Origin: Gemmatimonadota bacterium
GTDB lineage: Bacteria; Gemmatimonadota; Gemmatimonadetes; Gemmatimonadales; Gemmatimonadaceae
Direction: 5' to 3'
Assembly (NCBI GenBank): GCA_028287305.1
Contig: JAQBPX010000011.1
Coordinates: 186,001 to 250,000 of the forward strand
Length of the DNA stretch: 64,000 nt
The position numbers and the translations under genes are program-made. The notes below the pieces were generated by a model that worked only from the letters and a program-made list of their open reading frames with translations, was not told the origin of the DNA and ran no database searches. Each line of letters opens with the position of its first letter. The first letter of the stretch is position 1. Of the stretch, positions 24,927-31,577 are shown piece after piece.

Positions 24927-25033
24927 CTTCGATACTCCTCTCGAGTTGCCCACGGGATCACCGACAGGCGAAGGTTGAAAAATCAGCACCAAGGGGCAAA
25001 AGAATGGGCGCACCCCTGCGCCCAGTCCCTCGC

Positions 25034-27112
25034 CTACGGAAAGGGTCGCGGCTCCGGCCAGGGCCAGGGCCACGGTCCAGTCGCATGACCGCCCGCCAGC
25101 GCGCGCACCGCCATCGACTTGATGGCCGGGTCGTTCGAGTCGAGCAGTCCCTTGATCGCGTCCACCGACTTCTCCCCGAGCGCGGCGAGCGCGCGAATGT
25201 AGGAGAGCTGCAGGTCCCTGTCCTGCTCGCGCTTCAGCGCCGCCTCGAGGGCCGGCACTGCGCTCGCATCTTCCACGGTGTAGAGCACCCACGCGGCCAG
25301 CCGGCGAAGCCGCGGATCCTTGTCCTCGAGCATCGCGATCACCTGCTTCGGCGCCTGCTTCGGCTCCACGCTGCCGATCGCCCACGTGGCGCGCATGCGC
25401 ACCTCCGGACTCGGGTCGTCGAGTGCGCCGACGAGGGCGTCGACCCCCGCGCGATCGCCGATGCTGCCGAGCGCCCATGCGGAGAGCGCGCGCACGCGAA
25501 TGTTCGCGTCGCCCTTGAGCGCGAATGCGAGCGCATCGAGCGCGGCCGGCGACTCGTCGCCGCTCCCGAGCGCCCATGCCGCCATCTCACGAACGCGATC
25601 ATCCGCATCCTTGCGCAGCGCGGTCGCAAGCGCCTCGGCGGCCACGGGCGCGTCGGCGTACTCCTCGAGTCCCCACGCGGCGATGCGACGCAGCGTCGCG
25701 CTCGTGTCGGTGCGGAGGATCTTCGCGAGCAGGACCGGCCGGTCGTCCTTCGCGCCCTTGCCGCCCTTGGGCCCCTTGTCGCCCTTGTCGCCGTTCAACA
25801 GGTCGTCGATCACCTTCTGCAGGCGCGGGTTCTCGGCAACCTTCTCGGAGATGCGCTCGTTGGTGTACTCCTGCGAGTGCAGCTGGACCTGCGTGTTCAC
25901 CTTCACCTGGGCCTTCGACTCGAAGTCGGTCGACAGGGGCGCGTCGAGCGAGGGCGACGTGGGGCGCGGCTCGGCCTTCGGCTTCGGCGCTGGCGATGCC
26001 TCCGGCAGCTGTGCGACGGGTGCAGACTCGTTCACCGACGCCGCACTTGCGACGCGCGGCGCGGGCGCAGCGGCGCCGACCACGAGCGCGATGCACGCGA
26101 GCGTCGCGATGAGCGCCGCAGACTGGCGACGGCTCGGCGCCGTGCGCCGCAGTTCGGGATCCAGGATGGCGAGCATGCGTCCCTCGAATTCCTTGCGACG
26201 CGCCATGGCGAGCGCGACCAGCGGCGTTGCGTCGCGCCGAACCGAGGTCACGATGTCGAGCAGGTGCTCGGCGTAGTCCGCGGCACGCGTGCCGCACGAG
26301 AGTGCGAGGTCGTCGCAGGCACGCTCGCTCTCGTTGCGAAGCTGCCGGGCGGCGGTCCAGACGAGCGGATGGAACCAGTAGACGGCGCACGCAAGGCGGC
26401 CGAGCGTGTGGCCGACCAGGTCGCGGCGACGCACGTGCGCGAGCTCGTGCAGCAGCACCGCATGACGGCGATCGAGCGACCAGTTGTCGCACTCCGCGGG
26501 GAACACGATGGTCGGCGTGACCAGTCCGCACGCGAAGGGCATGCGCGCTTCCTCGCTGCGGAGGAGGCGCGGCGGCTCGTCGAGTCCGAGACGGTCGGAG
26601 ACCTCGAACAACGGCGCGGTCCAGTCGGCGGTGTCGAGTGGCGTGGCCTGTCGCACGAGGCGGCGAACGGTGAGTCCCGCCCATGCCAGCGTGAGGAGGA
26701 TCAGCGCGAGCACCGCGCCCCACGCGATCAGTGCGAGCTTCACGAGACCTGCACTGGCGACGACGCGCATCGCGCGCTGGAGCATGCCCGGCGCGGGAGC
26801 GGCTGGCGACTGCGACACAGCCGACTGCGACGCGACCGCAATGCCAACGTCGCTTGCGCTCGGCGAGCCGAGATCGGGCGATGTGCGGTGCACCTTCGGA
26901 ACGGCGGCTGCGGGTTGCGCTGCCGGCAGGATCCGGAGGGGGATCGGCGCCCATGCGGTAAGCGCGGGCACGAGCAGCAGCGTGACCAGCGTGACGAGCC
27001 ACACCAGGTGGCGGGCGCCGGCTGAGGTGCGCTGCATGGCCAGCGTGATGCCGAGTGCGGCGACGAGGATGATCGTCGCCTTGATGAGCAGGATGAGCAG
27101 CGAGGGGATCAT
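25034..27112 (-). CDS. BlaR1/MecR1-type M56 metalloprotease sensor fused to HEAT repeats
   Basis: A 692-aa membrane protein. The N-terminal part has helices at about 3-25, 38-60 and 124-146. The cytoplasmic M56 protease domain has HELAHVRRRD and the downstream RNESERACDDLAL segment. A last helix (AALIATLACIALVVGAAAPA) leads outside. The usual penicillin-binding sensor domain is replaced by a Pro/Lys-rich linker, a collagen-like GDKGDKGPKGGKG run and about seven HEAT repeats, ending GPWPWPWPEPRPFP. By family analogy, ligand binding outside triggers cleavage of the BlaI-like repressor; here the signal is unknown and may be a protein. The start overlaps the repressor stop (ATGA). Confidence 0.9.
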   Translation of the reverse strand: MIPSLLILLIKATIILVAALGITLAMQRTSAGARHLVWLVTLVTLLLVPALTAWAPIPLRILPAAQPAAAVPKVHRTSPDLGSPSASDVGIAVASQSAVSQSPAAPAPGMLQRAMRVVASAGLVKLALIAWGAVLALILLTLAWAGLTVRRLVRQATPLDTADWTAPLFEVSDRLGLDEPPRLLRSEEARMPFACGLVTPTIVFPAECDNWSLDRRHAVLLHELAHVRRRDLVGHTLGRLACAVYWFHPLVWTAARQLRNESERACDDLALSCGTRAADYAEHLLDIVTSVRRDATPLVALAMARRKEFEGRMLAILDPELRRTAPSRRQSAALIATLACIALVVGAAAPAPRVASAASVNESAPVAQLPEASPAPKPKAEPRPTSPSLDAPLSTDFESKAQVKVNTQVQLHSQEYTNERISEKVAENPRLQKVIDDLLNGDKGDKGPKGGKGAKDDRPVLLAKILRTDTSATLRRIAAWGLEEYADAPVAAEALATALRKDADDRVREMAAWALGSGDESPAALDALAFALKGDANIRVRALSAWALGSIGDRAGVDALVGALDDPSPEVRMRATWAIGSVEPKQAPKQVIAMLEDKDPRLRRLAAWVLYTVEDASAVPALEAALKREQDRDLQLSYIRALAALGEKSVDAIKGLLDSNDPAIKSMAVRALAGGHATGPWPWPWPEPRPFP

Positions 27113-27510
27113 CGGGCCTTTCCCTCTGCCTGGCGCGACTTGCGGATCGTCTCGCGGAGGCGGTTCACGTCGGCGTCGCTCATGTCCACGTCGGTCATGC
27201 GGAGGAGCGCGGTGACGGCCTGCTCGGGGGAGCCGGCGAAGTAGGTGCGGACCACGTGGGCGAGGACGTCGTCGCGGGCGGCGTCGGTTTCCTGCGAGGG
27301 GTAGTAGATGTAGCGGGGTCCGTCCTCGCGGTACTTCACGAGCTTCTTGTCGCCGAGGATGCGGAGGACCGAGCGGACCGCGGAGTACGTGGGAGGGTCG
27401 GGGAGCTCGGCCATGATCTCGGCCACGGTGCCGCCGCCGCAGCGATGGAGGATGTCCATGACCTGTCGTTCGCGTCGGGAGAGGGCGGGTGCGTCGGCTT
27501 GGTCGGTCAT
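27109..27510 (-). CDS. BlaI/MecI-family repressor
   Basis: A 133-aa winged-helix repressor: LSRRERQVMDILHRCGGGTVAEIMAELPDPPTYSAVRSVLRILGDKKLVKYREDGPRYIY is the classic BlaI core, followed by a C-terminal dimerisation helix pair. It is cleaved by its partner M56 protease in known systems. The ATG at 27510 is chosen because the domain starts there; a longer frame upstream crosses the operator. It is first in the operon repressor, M56-HEAT, HEAT. Confidence 0.88.
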   Translation of the reverse strand: MTDQADAPALSRRERQVMDILHRCGGGTVAEIMAELPDPPTYSAVRSVLRILGDKKLVKYREDGPRYIYYPSQETDAARDDVLAHVVRTYFAGSPEQAVTALLRMTDVDMSDADVNRLRETIRKSRQAEGKAR

Positions 27511-27529
27511 GGATTGGGCTGGCTGGAGA

Positions 27530-27563
27530 CTGTGCTGAAAAATCAACTGTGCTGATATTTCAA
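27530..27563 (-). promoter_or_regulatory. 17-bp tandem repeat, candidate BlaI-type operator
   Basis: Two abutting 17-bp copies, on the plus strand CTGTGCTGAAAAATCAA then CTGTGCTGATATTTCAA, 20 bases upstream of the repressor start in otherwise AT-poor DNA. A further mirror piece (CAACAG) follows. Placement and AT-richness suit promoter plus operator of the autorepressed operon. Confidence 0.5.
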
Positions 27564-27601
27564 CAGTGGGGCTCATTTGTCAAGTAAGGATCTTCGCGAC
27601 A

Positions 27602-27773
27602 GGGCCCCGGTTCCTCGGAACAGGCCGCGGACTGAAGAGCGGAAACCAGCGCGGATACCGCTACAAATTGGGAACGGTACACCGGCTATTGTCCGGTGTG
27701 CCGTTCCCAAAGTTGTCGTATCCGCTGAAGTCCGCCCCGATGGTCCGCGGCTGGTTCCGAGGAAACCGGCCCC
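27602..27773. repeat. Long imperfect intergenic palindrome R4
   Basis: A cruciform of about 172 bp. The inner stem 27668-27685 pairs with 27693-27710 (18 bp, one mismatch; arm TTGGGAACGGTACACCGG) around a 7-base loop. The middle stem has GCGGATAC / GTATCCGC. The outer stem pairs CCGGTTCCTCGGAAC (27607 on) with GTTCCGAGGAAACCGG (ending 27769). It lies between the stop of the lipoprotein gene at 27787 and the promoter of the repressor operon, so it may end transcription of the former. Confidence 0.75.
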
Positions 27774-27786
27774 GGTGCGACGGACC

Positions 27787-28404
27787 CTAGTAAAACTGCC
27801 TCAACTCCACCCGCGAATTGTTGAGGTACACTCCATAGAACCGCACGTTGTCCCCGTTCCGCAGCGACTGGAAGCGGTTCTGGTCGGCGCGCGTCGGGTT
27901 GTAGGGCATGCTCACGGTCACCAGCGTCCCGTTGCCCATGTCAATCGTGAAGTACCCGTTCTGCGTGTTCACCTGCCGGACGGTGCCGGTCAGCGACTGC
28001 ACGTTGCCGTTGCTCGTGCCGTTGTTGGTGCCGTTCGAGCCGTTCACCGGCTGGACGACCTGCACCGAATCCGTGTAGTAGTTGCCGTTGCCCGCGTCCT
28101 GGATGCGCGCCGTCACCTGGTCGCCGCGCTCGAGACTCGTGACCGGGTAGTTCTGGTTCTGGTAGACCACGCGCGTGTTCGCGTCGTAACCCACCGACAC
28201 GTTCTGCCCGTTCGACTGGTTGATCGAGATCACCTGCGAGCGCGTGTCCACCACCTGGATGGTGCCCGAGAGCTGCTGTCCACCGCCGCCGCCGAGCACG
28301 CTTCCGAGGATGCTGCCCAGCCCGCCGGCGCTCTGGCAAGCCGCCAGCGCCACGAGCGTTCCCATGACGGCCGCGCGACGCGCAGCGTTCCTGATCGAGT
28401 TCAT
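27787..28404 (-). CDS. Lipoprotein with two OB-like repeats
   Basis: A 205-aa lipoprotein; the signal ends in LVALAAC (Cys23). The mature part repeats a small beta-barrel pattern twice: [21 protein letters not shown]...[32 protein letters not shown] and [23 protein letters not shown]...NVRFYGVYL. The 'G.V..vd...i.i....v.......v......l..GD.V.v' layout resembles DUF5666-type OB folds. An Asn/Gly/Ser-rich linker ([13 protein letters not shown]) joins them. Function unknown; outer-membrane or periplasmic location is expected. Confidence 0.7.
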   Translation of the reverse strand: MNSIRNAARRAAVMGTLVALAACQSAGGLGSILGSVLGGGGGQQLSGTIQVVDTRSQVISINQSNGQNVSVGYDANTRVVYQNQNYPVTSLERGDQVTARIQDAGNGNYYTDSVQVVQPVNGSNGTNNGTSNGNVQSLTGTVRQVNTQNGYFTIDMGNGTLVTVSMPYNPTRADQNRFQSLRNGDNVRFYGVYLNNSRVELRQFY

Positions 28405-28510
28405 TAGCGTTCTCCGTGAGGGATTTCACCCTTCGGAAGGGCAATCGCCGCGCCGCCGGAACGATCTGCGCTCCCCGTCAGTATGTAGGGAGACCCCAAC
28501 CCGCCAAATC

Positions 28511-29086
28511 ATGACCTCGCGTGTCGCTGTCCTGCTCGCTTCAATGGCGCTCGTTGCCTGTTCCCGCGGCGATGCGGACGCCCAGTCGCCCGCAGCCGCG
28601 CCTGCGTCCGCGCCCGCCGCGAAGTCATCCGGCCCGGTGCACGCCTATGCGAAGCCGAGCGACGACGAGCTGAAGAAGCGCCTCACGAAGCTCCAGTACG
28701 AGGTCACGCAGCACGAGTACACGGAGAGCCCGTTCCACAACGACTTCTGGGACAACCACGAAGCGGGGATCTACGTGGACGTCGTGAGTGGCGAGCCGCT
28801 GTTCAGCTCACTCGACAAGTTCGAGAGCGGCACGGGCTGGCCGAGCTTCACCAAGCCGCTCGAGAAGGCGAACGTCCGCGAGAAGACCGATACGCAACTC
28901 GGCTTCTCGCGCACGGAAGTCCGCTCGGTGCACGCGAACTCGCACCTGGGCCACGTCTTCGACGACGGCCCCAAGCCGCTCGGCCTCCGCTACTGCATGA
29001 ACTCGGCGGCCATGCGCTTCATCCCGGTAGCGAAGCTCGCGGCTGAGGGATATCCGGAGTACGTGAAGCTGTTCGCGAAGAAGTAG
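28511..29086 (+). CDS. msrB: Lipoprotein-type methionine sulfoxide reductase B
   Basis: A 191-aa protein with a lipoprotein signal ([17 protein letters not shown]) and an Ala/Pro-rich linker, then a full MsrB domain: [54 protein letters not shown] and the catalytic cysteine in [11 protein letters not shown]. It reduces the R form of methionine sulfoxide, here presumably in the periplasm. The zinc CxxC pairs are replaced (VDVVSGEP), as in the zinc-free subgroup, and the position often held by the resolving cysteine (SGCGWPSF) is Thr. Its 3' end overlaps the convergent sugar-nucleotide enzyme gene by 68 bases. Confidence 0.92.
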   Translation: MTSRVAVLLASMALVACSRGDADAQSPAAAPASAPAAKSSGPVHAYAKPSDDELKKRLTKLQYEVTQHEYTESPFHNDFWDNHEAGIYVDVVSGEPLFSSLDKFESGTGWPSFTKPLEKANVREKTDTQLGFSRTEVRSVHANSHLGHVFDDGPKPLGLRYCMNSAAMRFIPVAKLAAEGYPEYVKLFAKK

Positions 29087-30263
29087 GCTCGTCGGGCGCA
29101 CCGGACTTCCAGTCCACCTCCGGCAGCAGCCTCGCCCCGCCGAGCCGCTCGCGGTGCTCCAGCAGGTCCTGCATCAGGTACCGCACGCCCTGCTCGAGCT
29201 CGATGGTCGGGATGCCGCTCTGCCGCAGCTTGAACGTGCGCGCGGGGCCAGCCTTGCACGGGCGCTCTGCCTCGTGGCGCGGGTCGAGGCCCGTCTCGAG
29301 TTGCACGTGCAGCCCCTGCTCCGCACCGATGCGCTGGATGAGCTGCGCGATCTCGAGCACGCTGATGCGCGTCTCGGTCGCCTGGTTCACCACCTTGTGC
29401 TCGCCCGGCGCGGCCGGCTCCTGCGTCCAGTGCACCAGCGCCGACACGGAATCGTAGAGCGAGATCAACCCCGTGGTCGCCTTGCCTCCCGCATGGACGG
29501 TGAGCGGCGCGCCACAGATCGCCTGCGCCACGAAGCGGTTGAGCACCGACCCGAACACTGGATCGCAGTCGAAGCGCGTCGCGAGCCGCGCGTCCTGCCG
29601 CCAGAGCGCGGTGCGGGTGCCGTACACGATGCTCTGCATCACGTCGGTGGCCGCGAGCCCCCACACGCGGCAGCCCATGGCGATGAAGTTCGAGTCGTTG
29701 ATCTTCGTGATGTGATAGACGTCGTCGGCGGCGCGCGGGAACGGCACGGGAACGCTCGTCGGGAGCCCGTCGAGCACTGCATCCACGTATCCCTCGCCGA
29801 GCGGCACGCCGCACGCCGCGTACTCGCCCATGCTCCCCATCTTCACGAGGTGCGTGTGCGGTGAATGCTCGCGCATGGCGAACAGCACCGCGACGTTGCC
29901 CAGCTCGTTGTTCGCGATGGTCTCCTTCGCGCGGTCCACGTCCATCATGGACCAGGGCGCCGACGGGATCTGCGCGAGGTTCACGATCACGCGCGGCTTG
30001 AGCGCGCGCACCAGGGGCTCGACGCAATCCTCGACGCCGGCCACCACGCCCGCGATGTCGCCCCGCCCGGTGGTTTTCCGCAGCAGCTCGATGCGGTCGT
30101 CGAAGCTCTCGATCGGGATCGCGCTGTCGGAGCCGCAGCAGGCCACGCGCTCGCGCTTCGACAGGTCGTCCACCGCGATGATCGGCTCGTCAACTTCCAG
30201 CGCCAGCCGACAGAGCAGCGACCAGCCGATGTAGCCATCGGCGCCGAGCACGAGGACGCTCAT
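29019..30263 (-). CDS. NAD-dependent epimerase/dehydratase, UDP-sulfoquinovose synthase-like
   Basis: A 414-aa extended short-chain dehydrogenase. The nucleotide motif is GADGYIG (7-13) and the catalytic pair is Y183-x3-K187 (YHITK). Stretches typical of SqdB/Sqd1 are present: [47 protein letters not shown] and [11 protein letters not shown]. SqdB makes UDP-sulfoquinovose from UDP-glucose and sulfite for sulfolipid. No SqdX/SqdD glycosyltransferase is in the window, so the true product could be another sulfo- or deoxy-sugar. The start overlaps the class V aminotransferase stop (ATGA). Confidence 0.75.
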   Translation of the reverse strand: MSVLVLGADGYIGWSLLCRLALEVDEPIIAVDDLSKRERVACCGSDSAIPIESFDDRIELLRKTTGRGDIAGVVAGVEDCVEPLVRALKPRVIVNLAQIPSAPWSMMDVDRAKETIANNELGNVAVLFAMREHSPHTHLVKMGSMGEYAACGVPLGEGYVDAVLDGLPTSVPVPFPRAADDVYHITKINDSNFIAMGCRVWGLAATDVMQSIVYGTRTALWRQDARLATRFDCDPVFGSVLNRFVAQAICGAPLTVHAGGKATTGLISLYDSVSALVHWTQEPAAPGEHKVVNQATETRISVLEIAQLIQRIGAEQGLHVQLETGLDPRHEAERPCKAGPARTFKLRQSGIPTIELEQGVRYLMQDLLEHRERLGGARLLPEVDWKSGAPDEPTSSRTASRTPDIPQPRASLPG

Positions 30264-31357
30264 GCGGTCGCCCCCTGCTCGCCCTGCTGCTGGTGCATGG
30301 TCTCGGCGATCGCGCGAACTCCCTCGAGCGCATGCGCCTCATCCGTCCACCACGGCAGCCCCAGGCGAATGACCTCCAGGCAGTCTCGGCCGGTCTCGGC
30401 GCACGGCACGTTGCGCTTGATGCACTTCACCGAGATTCCGCGCTCCACCAGGCGACGATACACCGGGTAGACGTCGGTGCCAGGCATCTCGAAGGCGATC
30501 ACGCGACCATTCTCCGCCGAGGAGTGCAGCACGCGCACGCAGTCGCCGAGCTCGCGCTCGAGTTCCGCGATGAACGTCGCGCGCACCTCGCCGCCTGGCG
30601 TCGCATGCACCTGGAACGCGCGCAGCGCGGCCGCGAGTCCTGCGACGCGCGCGAAATCCTGGCCTCCGCGCGGTTCCCACCGGCCGATCGGCAGGTCGCC
30701 GCAGAGCGGCTCGCCGGCCCGGTAGGGTGTGGGCCACTTCGTCGCGAAGTCGCCCTTCAGGTAGAGCAGCCCCGACCCGTGCGGGCCGCCCAGCCACTTG
30801 TGCGCGCTCGAGAGCCACGCGTGGGCGCCGAGTGAGGGCACGTCGACGTCCACCTGTCCCGCGGCCTGCGTTCCGTCCACCACTACGATGGGCGCGTCGA
30901 GCGTGCCGAGCCCCAGCCCCTCGCCGCGCGCCGACACCGCGCGAATCTCGGCGGAGAGGTCGCGATTGGTGTCGTAGGTGAGATGCGAGAGGAAGTACAC
31001 CTGCGCGCGTGTCGCGTGGAGTTCCCCCGGGGGAACAGTGGTCACGCTGAAGCGCGGGTCGGCGGTGAATGCGCCGAGGCCGCCGATGTGCTCACTGTCG
31101 GTGCTCACCACGCTGATGCGCTCTCGACGATCGTGCAGCAGCAGCTGGCCGATGGTGCTCGCCACGCGATCGATGGTGGCGGTGTGGCCATCGGCGAGCG
31201 CCCAGTTTTCGGGAGCGCCTCCGAAGACTTCGGCCGCCACCACGCGAAGGTCGGCCAGCACGCGGCGACACTTCTCGTACGCGCCGGCGGGATGGCCACG
31301 CACGCTCCGGCGGAACGCGGCCACGGCGCGCTCCACGGCGGGGAGCGGGTCCGTCAT
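30260..31357 (-). CDS. Class V aminotransferase-fold PLP enzyme
   Basis: A 365-aa enzyme of the cysteine desulfurase / kynureninase / isopenicillin-N epimerase fold. The PLP lysine is K187 (SSAHKWLGGPHGSG), and the Asp-Gly-x-Gln motif is in VVVDGTQAAGQVDVDV. It is translationally coupled to the SqdB-like gene downstream. A sulfur or amino role in making a modified sugar is an attractive inference, for example releasing sulfite from a cysteine derivative, but nothing in the sequence proves it. The ATG at 31357 is chosen because upstream codons look non-coding. The divergent metalloprotease gene starts 220 bases away. Confidence 0.75.
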   Translation of the reverse strand: MTDPLPAVERAVAAFRRSVRGHPAGAYEKCRRVLADLRVVAAEVFGGAPENWALADGHTATIDRVASTIGQLLLHDRRERISVVSTDSEHIGGLGAFTADPRFSVTTVPPGELHATRAQVYFLSHLTYDTNRDLSAEIRAVSARGEGLGLGTLDAPIVVVDGTQAAGQVDVDVPSLGAHAWLSSAHKWLGGPHGSGLLYLKGDFATKWPTPYRAGEPLCGDLPIGRWEPRGGQDFARVAGLAAALRAFQVHATPGGEVRATFIAELERELGDCVRVLHSSAENGRVIAFEMPGTDVYPVYRRLVERGISVKCIKRNVPCAETGRDCLEVIRLGLPWWTDEAHALEGVRAIAETMHQQQGEQGATA

Positions 31358-31533
31358 GGTGCCGGGGTTGTACGAGATCGGCGCCGGGCCCCTGGCGTCG
31401 ATGGACCGGACCGATGTGAGCCTGCGTGGATGCATCCGGATCCCTTGTGATCCCTTGGTTCGCGGGGCTTGAGTGGCGTAAGGAAAGGGCAAGATGAACG
31501 CCAGTTCCAGCGGCCTCTACGACGCCCGCGTAA

Positions 31534-31541
31534 TAGCTTGA
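31534..31541 (+). promoter_or_regulatory. TAGCTTGA box, possible promoter element
   Basis: The same octamer as at 15865-15872, here 36 bases before the start of the metalloprotease gene at 31578. The match in sequence and distance is seen directly; the promoter role is speculative. The rest of the gap 31358-31533 shows nothing I can name. Confidence 0.25.
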
Positions 31542-31577
31542 AGGAACTGTCATGCCCCTCGTCCCCTCGACCAGCCC

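Noticed and set aside
27577-28407. A 276-codon plus-strand frame opposite the OB-like lipoprotein
   Set aside because: It runs through palindrome R4 and antisense to a gene with a clear lipoprotein signal; composition is Val/Arg/His-biased as in other shadows.
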